61,988 nucleotides of DNA from Chitinispirillaceae bacterium. GTDB lineage: Bacteria > Fibrobacterota > Chitinivibrionia > Chitinivibrionales > Chitinispirillaceae. The notes under the pieces were generated by a model. That model was given only the letters and a program-made list of their open reading frames with translations. It made no database searches and was not told the origin of the DNA. The translations under genes and the position numbers were made by a program. Location of the stretch: assembly GCA_016929415.1 (NCBI GenBank), contig JAFGIW010000091.1, forward strand, positions 1-61,988. The letters are read 5' to 3'. This document shows positions 14,815-23,650 of the stretch, one piece after another. The first letter of the stretch is position 1, and the number at the start of each line of letters is the position of its first letter.

Positions 14815-17192
14815 ACCGGAAAAAAGCCGTTATCCTGAGCATCGGTACGATAGCCCTGGCGGTCGCGGCATTTCTGCGGCCGTTTCGATTCATCGACAAC
14901 CTCTGGTACGACCTCCACTTCATTTTTGCCGCGGCGGACGCATCCGGACCGGTCGTCGTGGTCGGCATCGATCCGAAAAGCATCGAACACTATGGGGCGC
15001 TCCCCTGGAACAGGGGCACCATGGCGGCCCTGGTGGAGCATGTCGCGGCCGCACGCCCCGCGGCGATCGCGCTTGACTTTCTCTTCCCGCGCCGCGGGGA
15101 CGCGTCCGAAAACGACAGCCTGGCGGCGGTTTTTTCACGCACGTCGTGGCTGGTCCTTCCGTTCCGCGCCGACGGAATAACCACAGCGCCGCAGGAAGTG
15201 CGCCAGCCGATGACGGCCGATCTTTTCAAGTTCCGATTTTCACGAATTGTCAATAAGGAATTCCTTGATGACATCATGTTTTATTCAGCGAAGACCGTGT
15301 CCGCGGCGGATACGCTTTTTTCTCCCTTCGCGCGCTGCGGCGGTTTCCTCAATGTTTCCACGAGCACCACCAGCCAGAAAATCCGCGAGGCGATCCAGGT
15401 GATCCGCGTCGGGGATGAGTACTTCCCCTCATTCGGCATCGCCGCCGTTGCGGCGTACTGCAGGCTGCCTCCCGCCGAACTGGAGCTTGACGGCCGGGGC
15501 TCCGTTGCCGTCGGCGGCCACACGGTCCCGCTGACATCGTATGCGGCAAGCACGGCCATCAATTTCCGGAGCGAAAGGGCGCAGGTCCGCGCCGTTTCCG
15601 CCGCGGAGCTCCTTGACGGAACGGTTGATCCGGAGATCTTTGCGGGGAAGCTGGTGTTTGTCGGCGTGACCGATCCGTCTTCCGGCGCCGATTTCTTCGC
15701 CACGCCGGTAACCTCGCAGTTCCCGGGAGTGATGGTGTGGGCGACCATGGCAACGGACATCCTGGAACAGAGAATCCTGCACGATCCGCAGTGGCCGTTC
15801 CTGCTCCTGGGCGTCGTTATAATATTTTTCCTGTTTCCCGGATGCGCCCTCATTTTTCCGGCGCGGAAACGGCGGGCGACGCTGATTCTGGGTGGAGCGC
15901 TTGTCATCGTTAGCTTCATTGTCAGCATCACACTCTTCCGCACCGCCCATACTATTTGGAACTTTCCCTCCATTGTCTATGCATGGTTTTTTTCATTGCT
16001 CTGGCTTGCGGCGCTGCGTGCCGATCCGATGCTTGCGGGTCCGATCGCGCTGAAGCTTGACCTCCAAAACCCGCCTGATGACGCCTTTCCCGCGCCGCCG
16101 ACTCCGGCCGAGCTTGCCGAAACACTTCCGCAAACCGATACCACCGGTTTTATCACAAAACTGCTGACGTCGCATGACGAAAAAGAGGAGCCGGGAAGCG
16201 AGCCTGCCACGCTGTCGGGAACAATCGTCGAGGTGAAGCGTGAGGAGCTTTCCGCGCAACCGCGGCCCAAGCCGATGGTTGCCGATCTCGTCTCCATGCC
16301 CCGCGATCTTGCAGGCGGGACGATCGTCCGCCTGCTGGGAACCGGCGGAATGGCGGACGTTTATCTGGTATGGCACCCGCGTCTGGAGGCGTATCGCGCT
16401 GTCAAGGTGATGAAGCCGGGCTGCAGCGAAAACTTCCTCTCGCGGTTTGAGACCGAGATCCGCATTATTGCCAAACTCGACCATCCCAATATCGTCCACT
16501 GCTATAATGCGGGACAGTGGCACAGTCTTCCCTACCTCGAGATGGAATACGTGCACGGCGCCTCCATGGAGGAGATCATCAAAAATTGGAATAATATAAC
16601 GGTCGAACAGGCACTCTTCGTGGGGATACAGGTATGCCGTGCTCTGTACTATGCGCATAACCAGATAATGACGATCTATGGTAAAACATACCGCGGAATC
16701 GTGCATCGTGATTTGAAGCCGGCAAATATCATGTTGAGTCGTTCGGGACAGATCAAACTGACTGATTTCGGCATTGCCCGGCCAGGAACGGTTTCCCTCC
16801 ATACCGTTGATACCGGCAGCGTGGTGGGAACCCTTCCCTATCTTGCCCCTGAACAGCTCGATCAGCATGAGCTGACCGCAAGCGCCGATATCTATGCCCT
16901 GGGAACGACGTTATATGAATTGATAGCGGGCGAACGCGCTTTTCCGCAGGTGGAAATTCCGGCGTTGCTTCGCGCGAAAAGCATCGGAGCCTACAAACCG
17001 CTTGCGCGTGCGGCGCAGGTAGCGCCTGAAATCGCCGGCATCATCGATACGGCAATGGCGGTTGATGCGGCAAAACGGTTTGCCGACGCGCAGGCTTTCG
17101 GCGAAGCGCTTGAGCGCGCTCTTTTCAACATCTGCGGGTATGACGCGACCGCGCCCGTTGCCGCACTTGTCAGGCGCGTCTGGGAAACATAG
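14811..17192 (+). CDS. CHASE2-domain membrane serine/threonine protein kinase
   Basis: The 793-residue sensor kinase has one N-terminal helix, a periplasmic CHASE2 domain (about 30-320; VVVVGIDPKSIEHYGALPWN, AIALDFLF), three clustered helices (about 320-400), a linker, and a cytoplasmic Hanks kinase (about 500-760). Kinase motifs are complete: GTGGMADVY glycine loop, RAVKVMK, HRDLKPANIM, DFGIARPG and GTLPYLAPEQL. CHASE2 binds unknown periplasmic ligands and is usually joined to cyclases or kinases. The start GTG overlaps the LysM-FecR gene, a pairing that suggests the FecR protein is its partner. The next gene encodes an FHA protein, the expected reader of phospho-threonine made by this kinase. 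Confidence 0.9.
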   Translation: MNRKKAVILSIGTIALAVAAFLRPFRFIDNLWYDLHFIFAAADASGPVVVVGIDPKSIEHYGALPWNRGTMAALVEHVAAARPAAIALDFLFPRRGDASENDSLAAVFSRTSWLVLPFRADGITTAPQEVRQPMTADLFKFRFSRIVNKEFLDDIMFYSAKTVSAADTLFSPFARCGGFLNVSTSTTSQKIREAIQVIRVGDEYFPSFGIAAVAAYCRLPPAELELDGRGSVAVGGHTVPLTSYAASTAINFRSERAQVRAVSAAELLDGTVDPEIFAGKLVFVGVTDPSSGADFFATPVTSQFPGVMVWATMATDILEQRILHDPQWPFLLLGVVIIFFLFPGCALIFPARKRRATLILGGALVIVSFIVSITLFRTAHTIWNFPSIVYAWFFSLLWLAALRADPMLAGPIALKLDLQNPPDDAFPAPPTPAELAETLPQTDTTGFITKLLTSHDEKEEPGSEPATLSGTIVEVKREELSAQPRPKPMVADLVSMPRDLAGGTIVRLLGTGGMADVYLVWHPRLEAYRAVKVMKPGCSENFLSRFETEIRIIAKLDHPNIVHCYNAGQWHSLPYLEMEYVHGASMEEIIKNWNNITVEQALFVGIQVCRALYYAHNQIMTIYGKTYRGIVHRDLKPANIMLSRSGQIKLTDFGIARPGTVSLHTVDTGSVVGTLPYLAPEQLDQHELTASADIYALGTTLYELIAGERAFPQVEIPALLRAKSIGAYKPLARAAQVAPEIAGIIDTAMAVDAAKRFADAQAFGEALERALFNICGYDATAPVAALVRRVWET

Positions 17193-17202
17193 AAAGGACC
17201 GT

Positions 17203-18855
17203 ATGCCCTATTATTATCTGGAGATGGTCCGCGGCAGCGTCGTCGGACAGCGGTATGGCGTTCCCGACGGTGCGGTAAGCATCGGCAGGAGCAGTCAGAA
17301 CACGATCGCCCTGCCCCCGGCGGAGAAAAGCGTGTCCGGCCACCATGCGATTCTTTACAAATCACCGGAACGGATCCTGCTGCAGGACCTGCAGAGCACC
17401 AACGGCACCTATGTCAATAACGAACGGATCGCCGAACGCGACCTCGCCCCGGGCGACGCCATCGGCTTCGGCCAGGCCGGACCGCGCCTCAAGCTGATCG
17501 TTTCCGATACGGAGCTTGACACTTCAGCGCCTGCCGGGAGCAGTGCGTTCGGCGACCCGACCAGCATAAAAACCCATGAGGAGCCCGTCCCCATCCTGAT
17601 GTCGAAAGACGCGACCGCAAACGAGGATAAAAAGAACGTTTTCAAACTCAAGCAGCGGCGCCCGGCTCATTCCGACGACACGGCCAATCCGTCGGTGACC
17701 GTGGAACTGGAGCAAAAATTGATTGATAAAAGCATCGGCCAGGAGGATATGCGGCGTCTGATGAAGGAGGGCGACCGGCTCGAAAAAATAGTCAAGCGGG
17801 GGAATCTGGGTGAAACGCAGGCGGCGACGCTCATGAGCGCCTACCGGGCGCACCGGTCGATGCGGCGTCAATTGTACTATATTATCGCGGCGATTGTTTT
17901 CGTTTCCGTCGCGGTTTCTTCGTTTTTCGGCATCCGCGCCTTTCAGTACAAGCATATCGTGACAAAAGCAAAAACCATCAAGCGGGACCTCGACGAATTC
18001 GACAGAAAAATCGCCGCGGCGAAGAACGATCCGGAGAAAAACAGAAAGGAACTCCAGGCGCTCATCACGCAGCTTGAAGAAAAAGAAAAATCGCTTTCGT
18101 CGCTTAAAACCCGGATGAACGAAGACGATTTCGGCGAGTTCTATTCCGATCCGCTCGAAAAGCGGATCGATGAGGTGCTGATGCGGTTCGGCGAAACCGA
18201 CTACCACATACCGGGCGAGATGATCGACCGCGTCCGCTACCACATCGAGTACTATTCCGGGAACCTCCACGCCACCGTTGCGCGTTATCTTAAACGTAAA
18301 GATAAGTACTTTCCCATGATCCACCGGATTTTCCGCGAGAAAAACCTGCCGATCGAACTTGCCTACGTCTCGATGCTCGAGAGCGGTTTCAATCCCATGG
18401 CGCTCAGCCATGCCGGAGCGCGGGGATTGTGGCAATTCATGCCGAAAACCGGCAGGCAGTTCGGGTTGACGGTGAGCAATAATGTCGACGATCGGACCGA
18501 TCCGCAGAAGGCGACGTACGCCGCGGTCGAATATTTCAAGGACCTGATCGGCATTTTCGGCGGCAAGAGTTCCGTGATGCTCTGCATGGCAGCCTATAAT
18601 GCCGGCGAGGGACGAGTGATGGGCGCCCTGCGAAAAATCGACGATCCGATGCGCAACCGTGATTTCTGGTACATCTACCGCATGGGATACCTTGCGGAGG
18701 AGACCAACGAATACATACCCCGCGTTATCGCGTTCATCATTATTTCGGAGCATCCGAAAGATTACGGCTTCAGCGATTATGTCCAAGCCGGTACGGATAC
18801 CGGGTCGCTGGAAGCGGAAACCGATTTCGTCGAGTTCGATTACCGGATTGAATAA
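17203..18855 (+). CDS. FHA-transmembrane-lytic transglycosylase (SLT) protein
   Basis: The 550-residue bitopic protein has an N-terminal FHA domain (about 1-90; SIGRSSQN, VSGHHAI, LQSTNGTYVNN), a charged linker, one helix (about 225-247; IIAAIVFVSVAVSSFFGI), a periplasmic coiled coil (about 250-305), and an SLT lytic transglycosylase of MltD type (about 375-520). The catalytic Glu is in SMLESGFNP (about residue 392), with GARGLWQFMP and AAYNAGEGRV also present. FHA therefore faces the cytoplasm and the wall-cutting enzyme the periplasm. The ATG at 17203, 10 nt after the kinase stop, is chosen because FHA starts at once; the frame extends 47 codons upstream. Phospho-controlled peptidoglycan opening is the obvious model. 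Confidence 0.88.
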   Translation: MPYYYLEMVRGSVVGQRYGVPDGAVSIGRSSQNTIALPPAEKSVSGHHAILYKSPERILLQDLQSTNGTYVNNERIAERDLAPGDAIGFGQAGPRLKLIVSDTELDTSAPAGSSAFGDPTSIKTHEEPVPILMSKDATANEDKKNVFKLKQRRPAHSDDTANPSVTVELEQKLIDKSIGQEDMRRLMKEGDRLEKIVKRGNLGETQAATLMSAYRAHRSMRRQLYYIIAAIVFVSVAVSSFFGIRAFQYKHIVTKAKTIKRDLDEFDRKIAAAKNDPEKNRKELQALITQLEEKEKSLSSLKTRMNEDDFGEFYSDPLEKRIDEVLMRFGETDYHIPGEMIDRVRYHIEYYSGNLHATVARYLKRKDKYFPMIHRIFREKNLPIELAYVSMLESGFNPMALSHAGARGLWQFMPKTGRQFGLTVSNNVDDRTDPQKATYAAVEYFKDLIGIFGGKSSVMLCMAAYNAGEGRVMGALRKIDDPMRNRDFWYIYRMGYLAEETNEYIPRVIAFIIISEHPKDYGFSDYVQAGTDTGSLEAETDFVEFDYRIE

Positions 18856-19928
18856 TGCGCAGGGGTTCGTATTGCTATTTGACCGATGAGGAGTGGGAGC
18901 GGCGCATCGCCCGGTTCGAGGCCATCGCCCGGTCGTGCACGCTCTGTCCCCGCAATTGCCATGTCGACCGTTTTTCCGACGAGCGTGGCTACTGCGATGC
19001 GCCGGGAGAGCTGGTGGTTTCGAGCATTTTCCCGCACCATGGTGAAGAGCCCCCCCTTTCCGGCACCGGGGGATCGGGAACGATTTTTTTCACCCACTGT
19101 ACCCTTCAATGCTGCTTCTGCCAGAACTGGCAGATCTCGCATGAGGCAGAAGGACAGCGCTTTACACCCGAAGAGCTTGCGGAAAAAATGGTGGGGCTGC
19201 AGAAACAGGGCTGCCACAACATCAATCTCGTGACGGCGACCCATTTTATTCCATGGCTGCTGCGCGCATTGCAGCTTGCGGCAAAAAAAGGGCTCTTCCT
19301 TCCGCTGGTCTACAACTGCGGCGGCTATGAGCATGCCTCAACGATCGCCCTGCTCGCCGGCATCATCGATATCTATCTTCCCGATATGAAATATGGCGAT
19401 AACCGGGCGGCGCAGCTCTTATCCCGCACCGCAAATTACCGTTCGTTCAACCGCACCTCGCTGCGTGAAATGTTCCGCCAGGTCGGAGCGCTGATTACCG
19501 ACGACGACGGCGTCGCCCGCCGCGGCCTCTGTGTACGGCACCTCGTCCTGCCGGACGACCTTGCCAAGAGCGAAGCGATACTCGATTTTCTCACCTCGGT
19601 TTTTGATCCCGCCGATATCTGTATCAGCCTCATGGCGCAGTACCGCCCGCTTTACCATGCGGCCGACTTTCCTGAAATCAACCGTATGGTGACCGTGCAG
19701 GAGTATGAGACCGTTAAAAAGGCGTTCATTGACGCCGGGTTCCCGGGATTCTATCAGAAATTCGACGCACTCGATAAGTCGTTCGTCATCGATTTCACCA
19801 CACGGAAGGAAGAGGCGCTGACCCCGCCTTCCGCCCCGGGAAGCCTGAACTCTTCGCAGGATTCATTGTCCGAAGGGGAGCCTGAAACCACCACCCTTCT
19901 TTCGCCGGACTGGAAAGAGGTCGGTTAG
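18855..19928 (+). CDS. Radical SAM protein, PflA/PflX type
   Basis: The 357-residue protein has an N-terminal ferredoxin-like Cys segment (CTLCPRNCHVDR) and the radical SAM cluster motif CTLQCCFCQNW (CxxxCxxC), with the family stretches PHHGEEPPLSGTGGSGTIFF, NLVTATHF, DIYLPDMKYGD and LVLPDDLAKSE. Such proteins resemble pyruvate formate-lyase activases but mostly have unknown targets. The ATG overlaps the stop of the FHA-SLT gene by 1 nt, so it is in the operon, although its link to it is unclear. Neither Memo nor AMMECR1 genes are nearby, which argues against that system. The last 35 residues are Ser/Pro-rich and unconserved. Confidence 0.85.
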   Translation: MRRGSYCYLTDEEWERRIARFEAIARSCTLCPRNCHVDRFSDERGYCDAPGELVVSSIFPHHGEEPPLSGTGGSGTIFFTHCTLQCCFCQNWQISHEAEGQRFTPEELAEKMVGLQKQGCHNINLVTATHFIPWLLRALQLAAKKGLFLPLVYNCGGYEHASTIALLAGIIDIYLPDMKYGDNRAAQLLSRTANYRSFNRTSLREMFRQVGALITDDDGVARRGLCVRHLVLPDDLAKSEAILDFLTSVFDPADICISLMAQYRPLYHAADFPEINRMVTVQEYETVKKAFIDAGFPGFYQKFDALDKSFVIDFTTRKEEALTPPSAPGSLNSSQDSLSEGEPETTTLLSPDWKEVG

Positions 19929-20176
19929 AGGGCTTTTCACCTGACGCTCCGTGCTTTTCATGAAGAGACGAGCGAATTTATAAAGCACACCGGCAAAAAA
20001 AAGCGCTTTAAGCGTAAGGCTGTACCATTTCGATTTTTTCCGGAACATAGTGCACCCGGGAAGAAAATAAATCACGCTCGTAATCGCAGGCGGAATTGCA
20101 TTACTGGCCGGCGCGTGGTACCTGCTGCAGCCGTATATTCAATAAACGATCCGCTGGTCGTGGCTCAGCGCCCCTA

Positions 20177-21061
20177 TTATCTGACTATTGTCAACGTTCC
20201 GCCTGTCCGCACCGCTCCGGCAGTGATCCGGTAGACGTAGCGCCCGGCCGGCAGCGAAGAACGGTCAAGGGGTATCGTATAATCACCGGGGAGGTCGAAC
20301 TTCTGCGAATATTCGGCGACCCGCCGTCCCGCAAGAGTAAAGAGAGCCGCCTCCATGCGGCAGGGTGAAGCGGCCAAGGCGATAAAGCTTATATCGGGAC
20401 GTATGACGATCGAGATTGACGGCTGTTGCGGCGGGGTATTGCATGCAACGGCGCCGGTGGGGTAGAGGTCCTTATAGATTGCATCAACCATAAGACAGTG
20501 GTTGATCAGGTCCTGATTGGACTTCACCTCGCTGGCGTAATTGAGGCCGTAGGGCCAGAAGTGTTGATTGTCGCCTTTGAGCACCGCCTCGGGGCCGTCG
20601 ATCTCCTTGAGCTTCGCGCCGCCGTTTTTCCCTGTGTAAACATTGTTTCTGATCAGGCCGGACCACTGGCTGGCGGTTCCCACACCGATCGTATGGGCGA
20701 TTTCGTGCATCGCCGTACAGGTAACCTGGTATGCTTTATTCGAGCCGAAGCGGATCGATCCGTTGCTGTTGCCGTCGGCGGTTTGTACCGACGGCACATA
20801 TGCCGCCCGTACCGCTTTGGTGATGTGTGTATAGGTGTTGTAATAGTACATTGCCGAATCCATTGCGATCTTGATCCGGGCATACGCCTGCTGCCCCTCC
20901 GTGGTGGAACCGTTTTCCGTACTGAGGGTGTAGGTGATATGTCCGGTCGGAGTGGAAGCGGCGAACGGGGCGGTTACCCATATCCCGATGATACAAGCGA
21001 TGATGCATGCATGTATAATAAAATTGCCGTGCCGTTTTTTCCTGAAATTCCATCCCATCAT
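20177..21061 (-). CDS. Secreted HExxH putative zinc metallopeptidase with Por-like tail
   Basis: About 294 residues. After a signal segment (FIIHACIIACIIGIWVTAPFA) comes a short domain containing MHEIAHTIGVG, a zincin HExxH motif with the HxxGxG beginning of a metzincin site. The usual third His (HExxHxxGxxH) is not visible, so metal binding would need another ligand. The C-terminal 75 residues (ALFTLAGRRVAEY, DLPGDYTIPLDRSSLPAGRY, VYRITAG) form a FlgD/Por-like tail. The start is set at ATGATG after an AAGGGGG ribosome site; a TTG further upstream would overlap that site. Transcribed alone. An upstream AT-rich palindrome (21093-21106) may be part of its promoter. Confidence 0.65.
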   Translation of the reverse strand: MMGWNFRKKRHGNFIIHACIIACIIGIWVTAPFAASTPTGHITYTLSTENGSTTEGQQAYARIKIAMDSAMYYYNTYTHITKAVRAAYVPSVQTADGNSNGSIRFGSNKAYQVTCTAMHEIAHTIGVGTASQWSGLIRNNVYTGKNGGAKLKEIDGPEAVLKGDNQHFWPYGLNYASEVKSNQDLINHCLMVDAIYKDLYPTGAVACNTPPQQPSISIVIRPDISFIALAASPCRMEAALFTLAGRRVAEYSQKFDLPGDYTIPLDRSSLPAGRYVYRITAGAVRTGGTLTIVR

Positions 21062-21375
21062 TTCCCCCTTCAACGAGGTCAGTATTCCTCTTAATAATAT
21101 ATTATTTTATTCGGTCGGGTGGAAGACCCGGAGATACGCTCAGTCACCTGCTCCTGACGACCATTGTCGCTCTTCTCCACTTTTATCGGAATCCTGGTCA
21201 CTGATTGTGAAAATGTAACAACCGCTTCTGATCGAGGAATTATCAATGGAGAAACCCTGTTCACTAAACGATGCAGGCTGGTTATTGACGGAATAACAGT
21301 AGGAATGGTCGATACATTCCTGATGAATCTGTATCTGTAAATGGTTAGTCCTGCATCAGATAGTATATGTGGACT
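21062..21375. other. Gene-free intergenic stretch
   Basis: 314 bp between the HExxH gene and the end of the HEAT gene. The only structure seen is the palindrome AATAATATATTATT at 21093-21106. No ORF with coding character, RNA gene or terminator was recognised. Confidence 0.4.
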
Positions 21376-22419
21376 TCAATCGCCGTTCAAATCATTAAAA
21401 AACCATGTTTTCTTGATATGGGCGTTGTACTCCCGCGCCGTCGATTTCTGAAGACCCATGTACCGCGGGATCGCGATACCGAAGATATAGACGAGTGACG
21501 CGAAAGTGAGCGTTCCGCCGCTGATGGCGATTGTCGCCCTGGTTGAACGAGGTACCTCCTCGGGAAGAAGCGCTGTACTCGCCAGTCCCAATAGACCGAC
21601 AATATAGGGTGCCAGCATGACAAAAGACGAACTTACGTAAAAACGTGATCTTGCTTTGTAAAACGGCGGCTTAAAACGAAGCCTGTCGGTGCCATTGCAT
21701 TCGATGGTACCGGAAAGTGGGGTGACACCGGTAAAGGAGATATTCTGGTAATTGAAACCTGTGATATACCTGTCCGTAAATTTAAGCAGTTTGCTTTTGG
21801 TGTGTATCAGCAGCATCAAAAGCGCTTCGCCGGCTGCATTACGCACACTATCGTCCGGGTCCGTTGAGTGTACTTTTTTCAGCAGAGGGACATGCCGTGG
21901 TTGCGGATAGAGGATCAGCGCCGAGATGGCCGACGTCCTGACTGACGTATTCTTGTCGTGTACCATTGCGATGATATCGTCGATAACAGTGGTATCGCCC
22001 CGTTTGCCGAGTGCCTCTACTGCGGCCTTCCGGACCTCAGCCGACGTGTCTTTAAGTGCATCCAGGATGAATGGTGTACTGCCGGCATCGCTGCTCCAGA
22101 CGAGAGCGTTGAGTGATTCGATTTTTACGGTACGGTAGTCACCCGGCATGGCAGCAGGGCCTCCACTAATTGTGTCTGTTGTGGTAACGGCCGTCTCGAT
22201 TACAGCGCCGTTACGATCATGGTATCGAGACCGGCATTGCGTCAACAACTCAAACAAGGCGACAAGTCGCTGGTCGGCAACCGGGGTTACCGTCGATACC
22301 TTTATGAATTCCAGATCGGGGGCAATGAGATGATGGTTATATCGAGGAGGCATGCTGATGATTGACGAGACTTCCCCTGCCGGGAGTGCCGCCGGATGAT
22401 CCAAAGACGGAAGCTGCAA
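21376..22419 (-). CDS. HEAT-repeat protein with two C-terminal membrane helices
   Basis: Up to 347 residues. HEAT repeats lie in about 95-200 (FILDALKDTSAEVRKAAVEA, LGKRGDTTVIDDIIAMVHDK, SVRTSAISALI, DDSVRNAAGEALL). These are followed by a beta-rich segment and two helices (about 268-288 and 300-322). There is no signal peptide and no good ribosome site at the TTG that opens the frame. The first 85 residues resemble nothing and contain a 37-bp stretch shared with the SGNH gene, so the N-terminus may be altered or the true start may be near 22149. It sits 7 nt after the barrel gene, so it is probably the second gene of that operon. Function unknown. Confidence 0.6.
   Translation of the reverse strand: MQLPSLDHPAALPAGEVSSIISMPPRYNHHLIAPDLEFIKVSTVTPVADQRLVALFELLTQCRSRYHDRNGAVIETAVTTTDTISGGPAAMPGDYRTVKIESLNALVWSSDAGSTPFILDALKDTSAEVRKAAVEALGKRGDTTVIDDIIAMVHDKNTSVRTSAISALILYPQPRHVPLLKKVHSTDPDDSVRNAAGEALLMLLIHTKSKLLKFTDRYITGFNYQNISFTGVTPLSGTIECNGTDRLRFKPPFYKARSRFYVSSSFVMLAPYIVGLLGLASTALLPEEVPRSTRATIAISGGTLTFASLVYIFGIAIPRYMGLQKSTAREYNAHIKKTWFFNDLNGD
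22205..22241 (+). repeat. 37-bp perfect direct repeat, copy 1
   Basis: Identical to 28490-28526 over 37 bp (begins GCGCCGTTACGATCATGGTA, ends GACCGGCATTGCG). This copy lies antisense inside the N-terminal part of the HEAT gene. In the other copy the same bases encode the RRYDHGIETGIA segment of the SGNH hydrolase. Flanks differ on both sides. Confidence 0.85.
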
Positions 22420-22426
22420 GCTTCTG

Positions 22427-23365
22427 TCACTTCGCCGCGGGCGCCGTTTTCTTCGCGTTGTTGAACTTATACGTCAACCCGAGCGCCAGCACTTCCTTGA
22501 ACTGGGCGTTGACGTGTTTATCACGGTCGTAAATCATTTGCACCGTCAGATTGATCATGATGTATTTCGTCAGATTGACTGAGAGGATATTTTCCCAGTT
22601 GATGTCGGGATAACGCCAGGTAAAAACGCCCGCCGATGTTGTTACTGCGGCGTCATCCTCAATCGAACTGGCGAGCGCCTGGTAGAGCGTGAACAGCAAG
22701 GAGTAATCGATCAGGCCGTCGCGCAGTTTTGTCTTTAATTCGGTCACGAACTCGAACCCGGCGTCATTGACCGTTTTTCCCTCATGATGGCCGGTCTCGC
22801 CGTTGAACCGGTAACGGTCGAAGTTCTGATGAACCGAACCGCCCAGACGCGCGCTCCATTTGGTCGCGGCGGCGGCAACGAGCTGGCGGGTGACACCGAA
22901 ACTTTCGAAGAGATCGATCGGATTGCCGTAATGACGCTGACGCAAATTTCCCTCCGACGCGGTATCGCGTTCGTCGGTAAACTGACTGATAAGACGGATC
23001 GCGACAAACGGATCGACACACCAGCCGAGCGTAAATTTCTGCAGCGACTCGAAATCGATCAGGTCGGTCGACTTGGTGAATTCGCTCCACGAACCGCTCT
23101 TGTCCTGCGTTTTGGTCTGGCCGTAGGCGAGTTTGAGGGTGTTGCGGTGGTTGAACCATGTCACAAATTGTCGTTCCGCGACGAAGTTCACTTTCGACGC
23201 CCATGAAAGCGCGCCTTTTTCGCTCCCCTGCCAGCTGCCACTGTAGGCGTTCTGGGTGAGCGTGACATTCGCATCAAGATCGATGATCCACGGTCCCTTT
23301 TCAACGGCGGAAACCACGGCAATGGGAAGCAGTATCGATACGGCCATCAAATGGGTAAGTCGCAT
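22427..23365 (-). CDS. Outer-membrane beta-barrel protein, DUF3078-like
   Basis: The 312-residue protein has a signal peptide (MAVSILLPIAVVSAVEKG) and alternating-residue amphipathic strands along its whole length (LDANVTLTQNAYSGSW, KVNFVAERQFVTWF, NHRNTLKLAYGQTKT). It ends in an aromatic-containing strand (LALGLTYKFNN) before a short Ala/Lys tail. This layout fits DUF3078-type outer-membrane barrels. The ATG at 23365 is chosen for its signal peptide and the GAGAGG site; the open frame reaches about 200 codons further upstream without coding character. Followed at 7 nt by the HEAT gene and divergent from the TIGR02147 gene. Confidence 0.75.
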   Translation of the reverse strand: MRLTHLMAVSILLPIAVVSAVEKGPWIIDLDANVTLTQNAYSGSWQGSEKGALSWASKVNFVAERQFVTWFNHRNTLKLAYGQTKTQDKSGSWSEFTKSTDLIDFESLQKFTLGWCVDPFVAIRLISQFTDERDTASEGNLRQRHYGNPIDLFESFGVTRQLVAAAATKWSARLGGSVHQNFDRYRFNGETGHHEGKTVNDAGFEFVTELKTKLRDGLIDYSLLFTLYQALASSIEDDAAVTTSAGVFTWRYPDINWENILSVNLTKYIMINLTVQMIYDRDKHVNAQFKEVLALGLTYKFNNAKKTAPAAK

Positions 23366-23562
23366 AGAAGCCTCTCTTTCGTCGGTAGGGGGAAAGATTT
23401 TGGAAACAGGACGATTTTTCGCTGCGGCAAATTCCGTTACTTTATAAATATAATTCAACGGCACAGCGGAACGGTATTTCAGAAACCGGCCTGCCATGGA
23501 GTGGGCTGCCGTTTCAACACCTGACCGCAAACGGCGGAAAGCCTTATTTTTCCACCACACCC

Positions 23563-23580
23563 CGTTCATTGCAATGAACG
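23563..23580. promoter_or_regulatory. 18-bp perfect palindrome upstream of the TIGR02147 gene
   Basis: CGTTCATTGCAATGAACG is a perfect palindrome followed by TTTTTT. It lies 18 nt before the -35 box of the promoter at 23598-23626. It could be the binding site of the regulator encoded downstream or a terminator-like hairpin. No gene ends just upstream on this strand, which favours an operator. Confidence 0.5.
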
Positions 23581-23597
23581 TTTTTTCGCCCGGTGCG

Positions 23598-23626
23598 TTG
23601 CACAACCCCCTAAAGAGTGGTACATT
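23598..23626 (+). promoter_or_regulatory. Sigma70-type promoter of the TIGR02147 operon
   Basis: TTGCAC (23598-23603), a 17-bp spacer and TACATT (23621-23626) give a near-consensus housekeeping promoter. Transcription would start about 23633, roughly 18 nt before the ATG and immediately ahead of the ribosome site GGGAGGGG. Confidence 0.55.
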
Positions 23627-23650
23627 ACAGAGTGTGGGAGGGGTAGCTGC

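Noticed and set aside
15993..18786. Long minus-strand frames opposite the CHASE2 kinase and FHA-SLT genes
   Set aside because: They oppose complete kinase, FHA and SLT motifs and show no family features or ribosome sites.
18855..19928. Assignment to the AmmeMemoRadiSam system
   Set aside because: Memo and AMMECR1 genes are absent from the neighbourhood; only a general PflA/PflX-type call is justified.
19863..20075. 70-codon minus-strand frame with a possible membrane helix (FRKKSKWYSLTLKALFFAG)
   Set aside because: No ribosome site; overlaps the end of the radical SAM gene. The opposite strand also has a helix-like stretch without a start codon. Neither can be supported.
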